A stretch of DNA of 64,000 nucleotides from assembly GCF_013403985.1 (NCBI RefSeq), contig NZ_JABFDF010000004.1:248001-312000 (forward strand), written 5' to 3'. Position 1 is the first letter of the stretch. Each line of letters begins with the position of its first letter. This DNA is from Winogradskyella ludwigii (GTDB lineage: Bacteria; Bacteroidota; Bacteroidia; Flavobacteriales; Flavobacteriaceae). Of this stretch, positions 1 through 7,460 are shown in pieces. Under the pieces are notes generated by a model, which was not told where the DNA came from, did not search any database, and worked only from the letters and a program-made list of their open reading frames with translations. The position numbers and the translations under genes were made by a program.

Positions 1-131
1 TTTATAATTGTATTGCTTCTGAAAACTGGAATCCCAGACAGAACAGCTCTACTCTTATAATATCTTTATCTTAAAGCTTCATGTTACTTTAAAAATGTAT
101 TACATACATGAATATTGATATATTTCAATTT

Positions 132-728
132 CTAATCAGCATTAAAACCTAAAGCTATATGCGGAATGGCTGTATCATACTCTGCCGATCCACCTCCTTC
201 AAAACTTGAGCTTAAAAACTTTACATTAACACCTGTTATTGGGAATGTAAAGGCGGAATTATCCATTTTATTAATGATAGTCCCATTAGCTTGATTTATA
301 TCTGTGTATCCTGGGGTTATTGTCCTCCAGACACTAATGAAATCGCCTGCCTCAACATTTAAAACTTGAGAAATCGTATGATATTCCAATTCTGTTTGAG
401 AAAAAGACAAAACATCTTCATAAATAAAACCATTGTTATTATTTGTTATTTTAATAGTATAAGTACCAGTGTAATTTGTTGGGTTTTGGTACCCAATACT
501 ACATATTACTCCGTCTTCGAGTATTCGCATAGCATAATGGTGAACCTCTAATGGTTTTGCCTCTGTTAGATTTGTATAACCATTTGCTGTAGAAAACGTA
601 TGTGTCATTTCTGTAGACACATAACTCTCATCACAACCATTAAGTGTTGTGTTTTGATCATCATCACTATTACAACTAAACATTGTAATTGTTAATAGGA
701 TTAAAAACGCTTTTATAATTATTTTCAT
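132..728 (-). CDS. Putative surface lipoprotein, unknown function
   Basis: A 198-residue lipoprotein. The N-terminus is a short basic region, a hydrophobic segment and a lipobox ending MFSC, so Cys19 would be lipidated. The residues after Cys19 are NSDDDQ; an acidic stretch right after the Cys is the known lipoprotein export signal for surface display in Flavobacteriia, so surface exposure is inferred. The rest is rich in Thr, Asn and Tyr with an alternating pattern that suggests a beta-sandwich. I do not recognise a family. It is the last gene of a minus-strand run of six lipoproteins and lies 27 bases after the LVIVD-repeat gene, so it is probably cotranscribed. Confidence 0.8.
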   Translation of the reverse strand: MKIIIKAFLILLTITMFSCNSDDDQNTTLNGCDESYVSTEMTHTFSTANGYTNLTEAKPLEVHHYAMRILEDGVICSIGYQNPTNYTGTYTIKITNNNNGFIYEDVLSFSQTELEYHTISQVLNVEAGDFISVWRTITPGYTDINQANGTIINKMDNSAFTFPITGVNVKFLSSSFEGGGSAEYDTAIPHIALGFNAD

Positions 729-755
729 AATAATTATTTATTTAGGTTAAATTAG

Positions 756-1796
756 TTATTGTCCAAGTGCTATAAAATTTCCGAAACCAGTTCCTAAAGA
801 AGATTCTAATACAAAATCATTACCGCTGATATCATAAATATGAAGTCCATTGGCATCTGTTACATAAGCGTAATTGCCATTTAATGCTACACCACTTGAT
901 CTCGATAGTATTTTCATATCCTGTAAGGAAAGTGTAGCCAAATCATACATTCTAACACTATCAGAACTATTTTGCAATGGTGCATTTGCACTGGCTTTCA
1001 TGGTTACATAAGCATTACCATTATGAATTGAGAAAGCTGTAGGATATCCTTCTATATTAACTTCGTTAACTAACGTAAGTGTTGCAGCATCAAATTGTTT
1101 TATTTTCTTATCTATTGTATTAGCAACGAAAAGGTAAGTTCCATCGGTTTCAACCCAAGAATGATATTGACCAAAAGGGGCATCGCCATAAGAAGCCGTA
1201 TCAATATCTGTGGTATTTGTTGTTCCTGTTGCCGCAGGAGTTCCTGGTGCTGTAACATTGTAAGAATGTAAACCATTAGCTTGATCTATGACAAATAATT
1301 CATTTTGAATTTTTGTAAGACTCATAGCATCTCCACCAGAATTTAATTGACTAGTAAAGTTAAAACTTGCAATATCTACAACATGTAAACCTCTATAAAC
1401 ATCTGTTAAATAAGCCACATTATTAACCGTATACATATCACTTAATAAACTAAAAGCAAGTGTATTATTTTTTTGAATCTCTGCCTGAATACTTGGTGTC
1501 GCTACATTACTAATATCCACAATACTTAAATAAGGTTCGGTCGCGTCATATTGAGCAACATATGCCACATCCGGAGATACACTTACAAAGTAAGAGGTAT
1601 TTACCGCAATACTGTTTACTAAAGTTGGTGCGGTTGGTACAGTTATATCAATAATTTTTAAATCTGTACCATCTGTGATATAGGCATACTCCGCATTTAT
1701 TGTGCTTCCAGAACCGCTTGAAGAGCTATTATCACTACAACTAAAAGCCAATAACACGACTAATGTTGATACTATCGTTTTTATATTTGTTTTCAT
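756..1796 (-). CDS. LVIVD-repeat beta-propeller lipoprotein
   Basis: A 346-residue lipoprotein. The start is taken at the ATG giving MKTNIKT, because this places a normal signal segment before lipobox AFSC (Cys20); the in-frame ATG 8 codons upstream would add a polar extension. After the signal come repeats of the LVIVD type: LKIIDITVPTAPTLV, LSIVDISNVATPSI, LHVVDIASFNF and LHSYNVTAPGTP, each followed by a short beta blade. Such repeats form extracellular beta-propellers in Bacteroidota and archaea. No catalytic motif is visible, so a binding or scaffold role is likely. The tail after Cys20 is SDNSSSSG, less acidic than its neighbours. It sits between two other lipoprotein genes on the same strand. 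Confidence 0.82.
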   Translation of the reverse strand: MKTNIKTIVSTLVVLLAFSCSDNSSSSGSGSTINAEYAYITDGTDLKIIDITVPTAPTLVNSIAVNTSYFVSVSPDVAYVAQYDATEPYLSIVDISNVATPSIQAEIQKNNTLAFSLLSDMYTVNNVAYLTDVYRGLHVVDIASFNFTSQLNSGGDAMSLTKIQNELFVIDQANGLHSYNVTAPGTPAATGTTNTTDIDTASYGDAPFGQYHSWVETDGTYLFVANTIDKKIKQFDAATLTLVNEVNIEGYPTAFSIHNGNAYVTMKASANAPLQNSSDSVRMYDLATLSLQDMKILSRSSGVALNGNYAYVTDANGLHIYDISGNDFVLESSLGTGFGNFIALGQ

Positions 1797-1903
1797 GTGT
1801 TTATTTTTTTCGAAGGTCACATGCTGTTCGTTATTAATCAGATCTTTGTTGATAATAATTTTAACATGCGCGTTTCATAATTTTTATTATTTATTTGAAT
1901 CAC

Positions 1904-2449
1904 TTATTCTCTTAACACTCTACCCTCTCCTACTATTGATCCTTGAATAGAGTTATCCGTCGCAAGTAAAAAATCACCTTGAAAAGTAAATTCTATATAG
2001 TCGCCTACATTCACTGGATGTACGGTAATTGTGCACACAATAGGATTACTTGGCATGACCGTCCAACTAGACAAAAACGTATGACCAGGAGTTAATTCTG
2101 TGAAATAAAAATTAGCCGTTAGACCATCCGATATTCCCCAATTAAAATTAGTCGTATTAGTGAATGACGTGAAATCTTGAAACGTAAAATCGGCATCAAC
2201 TATAACAGTCGAACCATCTGCCGTTGCCGCACCTGCTCTAAAATAAAATTTCTCAAACGTAGAATTGGGATTTGGCTCATACCGTCCTCTAGCGTAAGCA
2301 TCAAAAATACGGTCAGGACCATTATTTATTGAATATTTAAAATACTCACTCGTATTTAAGGTTGGTGTAATTGTATCGTCGTCACTACTACAGCTAAAAC
2401 TCAAGAGTGCTAATGCCATTAAAAGCATTGATTTAATAAATGATTTCAT
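1904..2449 (-). CDS. Putative surface lipoprotein, unknown function
   Basis: A 181-residue lipoprotein with lipobox LSFSC (Cys20) followed by SSDDDT, again an acidic tail of the surface-export type. The mature part has many Phe, Thr and Asn residues and alternating hydrophobic residues, consistent with a beta-sandwich. I do not recognise the family. It lies 9 bases downstream of the next lipoprotein gene (2459-3124), so the two are very likely translated from one transcript. Its N-terminus (MKSFIKSMLLMALALL) resembles that of the gene at 3136-3576, which suggests that members of this cluster share origin or at least their export region. Confidence 0.8.
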   Translation of the reverse strand: MKSFIKSMLLMALALLSFSCSSDDDTITPTLNTSEYFKYSINNGPDRIFDAYARGRYEPNPNSTFEKFYFRAGAATADGSTVIVDADFTFQDFTSFTNTTNFNWGISDGLTANFYFTELTPGHTFLSSWTVMPSNPIVCTITVHPVNVGDYIEFTFQGDFLLATDNSIQGSIVGEGRVLRE

Positions 2450-2458
2450 CGTTTTGTT

Positions 2459-3124
2459 TTAATCTAATATTATTCCTAAAGTGCCTTCGTAATGCCCAGT
2501 GATAGAAGTTCCATCTGAAGCTAAAAACGTATAGTCTACATCGATTGTGCTATTCGCTGGCACACTCGTATCAATGTTTATTGCATTTATGATCATTGTC
2601 GGTCCTATAGTTCCTACAGTATACCAAACTCCACTTGTTTCTGGAAGATGACCATAATCGATTCCATTTTCTGTTCCGAAAGAAGAGGAAACCACTCCAT
2701 CATAAGCTATTAAAGAATCTGCTGAGTAATTAGGTACACCTGTACTTAAACTAGAGCCGATATACGTATTACCTGTCGAAATTAAACCCGAACCTAAACT
2801 TGGATTATCATCTACCGATATTTTTATTAAAGCCAATTCTGAAGTGGTATTAACCGAATAGGCATAGGCATAACCGAGACCTACATCTCCAAAAGAATCT
2901 GTGATTCTGCCATCAGTAAACATAAAGTTGTAATGATCAGGATTACCATCTGCATTGCTGTCTAGTTGATCTATAGTGACGTAAGCATTAACGGTTTCGT
3001 GAAACGTTGAATTTATTGTAAATCCATCTGTTGAAGCTGCTGACGTCGTATCATCGTTATTATCGCAGTTAGAAAAAGAAAGAGCAACAACTAGTATTAA
3101 TAAGGTGTTTATTCCTAATTTCAT
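2459..3124 (-). CDS. Putative surface lipoprotein, unknown function
   Basis: A 221-residue lipoprotein; lipobox SFSNC (Cys20) followed by DNNDDT, an acidic tail. The mature region contains a segment DSNADGNPDHYNF that looks like a single Asp-rich calcium-binding loop, and a C-terminal beta-rich part ending in a threonine and glycine-rich strand. No enzyme motif is visible. The gene is 11 bases downstream of 3136-3576 and 9 bases upstream of 1904-2449, so it is the middle of a tight three-gene unit of lipoproteins. Confidence 0.8.
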   Translation of the reverse strand: MKLGINTLLILVVALSFSNCDNNDDTTSAASTDGFTINSTFHETVNAYVTIDQLDSNADGNPDHYNFMFTDGRITDSFGDVGLGYAYAYSVNTTSELALIKISVDDNPSLGSGLISTGNTYIGSSLSTGVPNYSADSLIAYDGVVSSSFGTENGIDYGHLPETSGVWYTVGTIGPTMIINAINIDTSVPANSTIDVDYTFLASDGTSITGHYEGTLGIILD

Positions 3125-3135
3125 AATCTACTTTT

Positions 3136-3576
3136 TTAAGGGGCTACATAATCAATTACAACACATAATTCTACCTCTTCACCTGAGGCTAGTACAATAT
3201 CTAATCGAATCTCATCCCCTACAGCACTTCCTGCTCTTTGACAAGTTACCACACCAGAATAATTTGTATCATTGATTCTAATTTCTGGATTTGAATCTAC
3301 AGCACCATTTGTAACAGCTCTTGTTACAACGAACGTACCGCCCATATTGCTAATTTGATTCACTTCATACGCTCCAACACCTGGTCCATAATTATTTGGA
3401 AAATAATCCGTAACCAAGTCCGATGCTGGTATTAAAGTTAGCGTTCCCTGTATTTCTGCTATAAGTCCTTCATAACTACAAACACTTATGTTTGGTGCAT
3501 TGCCATCATCATTATCACAGTTAAATAAAGTAAGTGTAATGGCTAGTAATAAAATTGATTTTAAAATTGATTTCAT
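3136..3576 (-). CDS. Small putative surface lipoprotein, unknown function
   Basis: A 146-residue lipoprotein. Lipobox TLFNC gives Cys20, followed by DNDDGN. The mature part has three further cysteines (in ISVCSYEG, VVTCQRAG and VELCVVID), which could form a periplasmic or extracellular disulfide. The remainder is short and beta-rich. It leads the close-packed unit with 2459-3124 and 1904-2449. The 124-base gap upstream, before the MopE-type gene, has no exact TAnnTTTG box that I can find, so a separate promoter is unproven. Confidence 0.78.
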   Translation of the reverse strand: MKSILKSILLLAITLTLFNCDNDDGNAPNISVCSYEGLIAEIQGTLTLIPASDLVTDYFPNNYGPGVGAYEVNQISNMGGTFVVTRAVTNGAVDSNPEIRINDTNYSGVVTCQRAGSAVGDEIRLDIVLASGEEVELCVVIDYVAP

Positions 3577-3700
3577 AATTATTGTATTTTGTTTTTTTAT
3601 AATTCAGTTAACGCTTTGAAAACTGACGTTCGAGGTTATATCAAGTCAATCGATAAATTGTTACCCTCTAATTCTTGTTTTTTTTGAATTCTTTTATATT

Positions 3701-4390
3701 CTAAATGATTTCATCAACAATACCGTCACAATCATCATCAATTCCATTCTCTTTATTTTCCTTAGCATAAGGATGAATAAGAGGATTAGTATCATCACAG
3801 TCTAAACTATTAAATACACCATCTGCAGGAGATTGTTCACTTGAGCCATAGCCATCTCCATCTGCGTCAATATATCTGATATCATCAATATCAATCTCGC
3901 CATTACAGTTATCGTCTATATCATTGCCTACAATTTCATCTGCTAAAGGGTTAATCATATCATTAGTATCATCACAATCTGCGTTATTATAAACCATTTC
4001 ATCTGGTGCAACGTCGCCTAACTCTATTTCGAAAATAGAACCCGATTCTGGATCACCAAAACCGTCATTATCTGAGTCTTTATAAAACGTTATAGCAACT
4101 AATCCATTACAATTTTCATCAACAGTATTGTTTGGTATGTCTATAGCATTAGGATTTATATCTGGATTAGTATCATCACAATCGGTGTTATTTTCTCTCG
4201 TGTAATTTAAAGGCTGATCACTCTGAACTGTTGGACTTGCAGAATTATCTCCAAAACCATCCTGATCTAAATCTGGATACCAATTATATGAATACTCTTC
4301 TTCCTGACCTGTACAAGCGGAACCTATAATAAATACAGCTATTACTAACAATAATGCTGGTACCATTGTTTTTAAAAAATGCTTTTTCAT
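3701..4390 (-). CDS. MopE-type Asp-rich repeat lipoprotein
   Basis: A 229-residue lipoprotein. The signal segment ends GSAC (Cys26) and is followed by TGQEEE, an acidic tail. The mature protein is built of three similar units. Each opens with a calcium-loop-like motif (DLDQDGFGD at 39-48, DSDNDGFGD at 105-113, DADGDGYGS at 175-183) and continues with NxDCDDTNxxINPxAxE and xxIDDxCNG (70-96, 137-164, 197-223). This is the putative metal-binding motif family named after MopE of Methylococcus; the regularly spaced Cys pair in each unit probably forms a disulfide. Calcium binding is likely, copper binding is not shown. Only 4 bases separate it from the Lgt-like gene upstream, so the two are cotranscribed. 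Confidence 0.85.
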   Translation of the reverse strand: MKKHFLKTMVPALLLVIAVFIIGSACTGQEEEYSYNWYPDLDQDGFGDNSASPTVQSDQPLNYTRENNTDCDDTNPDINPNAIDIPNNTVDENCNGLVAITFYKDSDNDGFGDPESGSIFEIELGDVAPDEMVYNNADCDDTNDMINPLADEIVGNDIDDNCNGEIDIDDIRYIDADGDGYGSSEQSPADGVFNSLDCDDTNPLIHPYAKENKENGIDDDCDGIVDEII

Positions 4391-4394
4391 AATC

Positions 4395-5195
4395 TTAAGA
4401 ATTGGTTATTTTTAAATTGATTTGATTAAAAAACTTATAATATAAATAGGTTGCAATAGCAATAATACAAAGCGCTATAAATTGCGAATGCGAGAGTATG
4501 TTTTCTACCACAAAACCTCTATCGTCACCTCTAAAAAACTCTAAACTCCCTCTACCAAATGCATAAAGGATTAAATAGGTTATAAATAACTGCCCTTTAA
4601 ATTGTTGGTGTTTTTTAATTTTAAACAGGATTAGCATAATGACAAGCAACATGGTTACCTCATATAATTGTGTTGGGTGAACAGCGATGTTATGTGTTGT
4701 AGGAAATACAACTCCCAAAGTATTTTCTGTTGGAGAACCATAGCAACATCCTGCAGTAAAACAACCAAATCGTCCTATAGCATGTATAATTGTTGTTGTA
4801 ATAGCAAGAATATCTAGCATTGGTAAAACAGGTATGCTGTGCTTTTTTAAAAACCAAATAGTGTAAGGAATAATAACTAAAAGTGACCCATAAAACACAA
4901 AACCACCAGAGAAGCTATCTAATAATAAATTCGGATTTTCATAGTAAAATAATGGATCTTGTAAATAATAAAATAGCTTTCCTCCTACAAAACCTGCTAT
5001 GAAAATCATATAGAAAAAAGTATTAGGTAAATTGCTTACACCTAATTCTCTTTTTGCACTCCATTTGGTAAATAGCGCAGCGATTAGAGTACCTAACGCT
5101 ATTAAAAAGGCGTACGTATAGACCGTAACTTGCTCTATATTTAGCAAGATTGCCAAAAAATCAGGTAAAGAGAATTTGAATAGTTCTGGATACAT
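4395..5195 (-). CDS. Lgt-family membrane protein with altered active-site motif
   Basis: A 266-residue polytopic membrane protein of the prolipoprotein diacylglyceryl transferase (Lgt) family. It keeps the N-terminus MYPELFKF, the arginine at 142 (GRFG), the HPTQLYE block (173-179) and the C-terminal GRGSLEFFR (arginines 215 and 222, Glu219). However, where E. coli Lgt has the catalytic His in FHGG, this protein has FYGS (Tyr102), and the signature GRxGNFxNGExxG is replaced by GRFGCFTAGCCYG (141-153), so the essential Asn is Cys145. Classical Lgt activity is therefore doubtful; it may be a paralogue with another substrate. It heads a run of six lipoprotein genes, which supports a lipoprotein-related role by context only. 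Confidence 0.75.
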   Translation of the reverse strand: MYPELFKFSLPDFLAILLNIEQVTVYTYAFLIALGTLIAALFTKWSAKRELGVSNLPNTFFYMIFIAGFVGGKLFYYLQDPLFYYENPNLLLDSFSGGFVFYGSLLVIIPYTIWFLKKHSIPVLPMLDILAITTTIIHAIGRFGCFTAGCCYGSPTENTLGVVFPTTHNIAVHPTQLYEVTMLLVIMLILFKIKKHQQFKGQLFITYLILYAFGRGSLEFFRGDDRGFVVENILSHSQFIALCIIAIATYLYYKFFNQINLKITNS

Positions 5196-5314
5196 CTACG
5201 ATAGTATTGCTGAGATAGTTCCTTGATCTCAACACCTAAATATGGCGTGGTATTTATTTTAGAAATGCAGACATAACTTATAATTAGTAACACAAAAAAA
5301 AGCACCACACTCAT
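5141..5314 (-). CDS. Possible small membrane protein overlapping the Lgt-like start
   Basis: An ATG-initiated 57-residue frame on the minus strand, starting 119 bases upstream of the Lgt-like gene and running 55 bases into it in another frame. The N-terminus (MSVVLFFVLLIISYVCISK) is a clean membrane anchor or signal segment, followed by a short polar tail. It could be translated ahead of the Lgt-like protein on the same message, but no TAnnTTTG box precedes it, and a chance frame cannot be excluded. Confidence 0.22.
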   Translation of the reverse strand: MSVVLFFVLLIISYVCISKINTTPYLGVEIKELSQQYYRRCIQNYSNSLYLIFWQSC

Positions 5315-5527
5315 ATTAATTTAGATTATAAAATCTAAGGTGTCGAAAATGATCTTATCTAAAATAAGAATCAATAGCACTTGCAATTTATACTATACGA
5401 AATAGACTACAACTCACGATTACTTATGAAGGTTCTTTCATTCAATTAAAGATAGGGTTCATTCAATTAACGGTTTTGTTTGTACAATAGAATGAAAGGT
5501 TTTAAGTTTGTAACTTAAATTTACAAC
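5196..5527. other. Intergenic region between divergent genes
   Basis: A 332-base AT-rich spacer between the Lgt-like gene (minus) and the gene at 5528 (plus). It holds the weak small frame at 5141-5314 and, at its right end, a well-formed plus-strand promoter. I see no structured RNA, repeat or clear minus-strand promoter for the Lgt-lipoprotein unit. Confidence 0.5.
5479..5510 (+). promoter_or_regulatory. Bacteroidota-type promoter (-33 and -7)
   Basis: TTTG at 5479-5482 and TAAGTTTG at 5503-5510, separated by 20 bases. This matches the known TTTG-N19-21-TAnnTTTG pattern of the primary sigma factor of Bacteroidota. It would start transcription near 5516, a few bases before the ATG at 5528. 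Confidence 0.7.
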
Positions 5528-6049
5528 ATGGATATTGATAAAATTTTGGAACTTATTTTTAGTATTGCACCTGCAGTAGTTGTTGGTGCTGTTGCTTATT
5601 ATTTCTTTCAACAACACATAGAGAATGAAAACAAACGAAGACATTTTTTATTGAAAAAAGATTTACAAAAAGAAGCCTTTCCTTTGCGTTTGCAAGCCTA
5701 TGAGCGTATGGCACTATTCTTAGAACGTATTGCACCTTCTAACTTGTTAACGAGAGTAAATCCAACATCTCCAAATAAAGACGATTACGAAAGTTTACTT
5801 ATCGCCACTATTGAGCAAGAATTTGAACATAACTTATCGCAACAAATCTATGTAAGCGACCAATGTTGGTCTATTGTACAAGCTGCAAAAAATGCGACTA
5901 TTCAATTGATTAGAAAAGCAAAAGTCCACGAAAACACAGATACTGCAAATAAACTTAGAGAAGTCGTTTTAACAGAATTAATAGATAAACCAGCTCCAAG
6001 CAGTGCTGCACTTGCCTTTATTAAGCAAGAAGTTAGTGAGATGTGGTAA
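5528..6049 (+). CDS. Conserved single-pass membrane protein, unknown function
   Basis: A 173-residue protein with one N-terminal membrane segment (about residues 8-28, LIFSIAPAVVVGAVAYYFF) followed by a charged amphipathic region and a helical cytoplasmic domain containing LRLQAYERMALFLERI. This architecture belongs to a conserved family of Bacteroidota proteins of unknown function (I believe DUF7935, from memory). No enzymatic motif is visible. It has its own promoter just upstream and a strong terminator behind, so it is a single-gene unit. Confidence 0.75.
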   Translation: MDIDKILELIFSIAPAVVVGAVAYYFFQQHIENENKRRHFLLKKDLQKEAFPLRLQAYERMALFLERIAPSNLLTRVNPTSPNKDDYESLLIATIEQEFEHNLSQQIYVSDQCWSIVQAAKNATIQLIRKAKVHENTDTANKLREVVLTELIDKPAPSSAALAFIKQEVSEMW

Positions 6050-6092
6050 AACATAAGAGATTTGTAGTTTGAAAAACATCAAACTCAATCAT

Positions 6093-6132
6093 AAAAAAAG
6101 AGGATAAAATATGACTATTTTATCCTCTTTTT
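6093..6132. terminator. Bidirectional hairpin terminator
   Basis: Perfect 12-bp stem (AGAGGATAAAAT at 6099-6110 with ATTTTATCCTCT at 6117-6128), six-base loop, A-run on the left and T-run on the right. It can end both the gene at 5528 and the convergent bshA. Confidence 0.85.
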
Positions 6133-6150
6133 TATTCTTATAATTTAAGT

Positions 6151-7287
6151 TTAGTCAATCATAAACTTCTTTAGAGTTTCCTCGTAGATAGCTTCATACA
6201 TTGGAACTACATTTCTTAAATCAAATTTTTGAGATTGTACTTTTGCATTGGCCTTAAATTGATTTAAAGTATCTAAGTCAGATAAGATTTTTACTGCATT
6301 TGCAGACATCTCGTTTATGGCATTAACATCACTTAAATACCCTGAAAAACCATCTTCATTTACTTCAGGTAATCCACCTGTATTTGTAGAAATTACAGGA
6401 ACACTACTTGCCATAGCTTCAAGCGCAGCCAAACCAAAACTTTCGGTTTTAGATGGTAACAAAAATAAATCACTAAAACATAAAATCCGATCTATTTCAT
6501 TACTATTACCAAAGAATATAACACGGTCAGAAATTCCTAATTCTTCAACTAAACGCTCTGCTCCTTCTTTTTCTGGACCTTCACCAACCATCATTAACTT
6601 TGCTGGCAATTCTTTTTGAATGTTATAAAAAATCTTAATAACATCTGGAATTTCTTTTACTTCCCTAAAATTACTAATATGTGTTATAATACGTTCGTTT
6701 TCATCTGCCATCATTCCTCGTTGGCAATCTGTATAATTAGGATCTAGTTTTTCTAAATCTATAAAATTTGGTACGACATGAATTTCATTTTTTATATCAA
6801 ATAAACGCAATGTGTCTTTCTTTAAACTTGCAGATACAGACGTTACTGCATCAGATTTATTAATACTAAATGTTACTGCTGGTTTATAAAACGGATGACT
6901 ACCAACTAACGTGATATCTGTACCATGCAAAGTAGTAACTATAGGTACATTAATCCCTTCATCTTTTAGCATTTGTTGCGCCATATAAGCTGCATAGGCA
7001 TGAGGAATGGCATAATGCACATGCAACAATTCTATACCATGTAGCTTTACCATATCTACAAGCTTACTAGATAAAGCTAACTCATAAGGCTGATAATGAA
7101 ATAATGGATATTCTGGAACATGAACTTCGTGAAAGTGAACATTGCTACTCAATAATTCTAAACGAACGGGTTGACTATACGTTATAAAATGAATCTCGTG
7201 TCCTCGTTTTGAAAGCTCTAAGCCTAATTCCGTTGCAACGACTCCACTACCTCCAAATGTTGGGTAACATACTATTCCTATTTTCAT
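6151..7287 (-). CDS. bshA: N-acetyl-alpha-D-glucosaminyl L-malate synthase BshA
   Basis: A 378-residue cytosolic GT4 glycosyltransferase that joins UDP-N-acetylglucosamine and L-malate in the first step of bacillithiol synthesis. The N-terminal MKIGIVCYPTFGGSG and the YSQPVRL segment are typical of BshA, and the C-terminal half has the GT4 nucleotide-sugar site (PSKTESFGLAALEAMA, with the E-x7-E pattern, then PVISTNTGGLPEV). Length matches the family. No other bacillithiol gene (bshB, bshC) is in the window. It is transcribed alone on the minus strand toward the terminator at 6093. Confidence 0.92.
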   Translation of the reverse strand: MKIGIVCYPTFGGSGVVATELGLELSKRGHEIHFITYSQPVRLELLSSNVHFHEVHVPEYPLFHYQPYELALSSKLVDMVKLHGIELLHVHYAIPHAYAAYMAQQMLKDEGINVPIVTTLHGTDITLVGSHPFYKPAVTFSINKSDAVTSVSASLKKDTLRLFDIKNEIHVVPNFIDLEKLDPNYTDCQRGMMADENERIITHISNFREVKEIPDVIKIFYNIQKELPAKLMMVGEGPEKEGAERLVEELGISDRVIFFGNSNEIDRILCFSDLFLLPSKTESFGLAALEAMASSVPVISTNTGGLPEVNEDGFSGYLSDVNAINEMSANAVKILSDLDTLNQFKANAKVQSQKFDLRNVVPMYEAIYEETLKKFMID

Positions 7288-7460
7288 CTGTTTCTTAAAT
7301 ATATAAATGATGTCTCGTAGAGCGCAGTTGAAAGGTTTTAATAATTCAACTAAAACAGGTTTCGATTACTCTCTCCAAGGCATTATAATTTAAATAATAG
7401 TCTTAAGTAAGTTAAAAAACTTACAGTTTCAAAAAAAATTCAACTTATAACTTTAAGTTC

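Noticed and set aside
1-131. Window start, AT-rich stretch
   Set aside because: Nothing beyond a short non-coding tail after the first lipoprotein gene; no hairpin or frame that I can support.
366-551. Plus-strand open frame inside the first lipoprotein gene
   Set aside because: Opposite-strand shadow of the lipoprotein; the composition follows the reverse of the coding strand and there is no promoter box.
7401-7424. Hairpin GTAAGTT/AACTTAC after the GH3 fusion gene
   Set aside because: No T-run follows on the minus strand, so terminator function is not supported.
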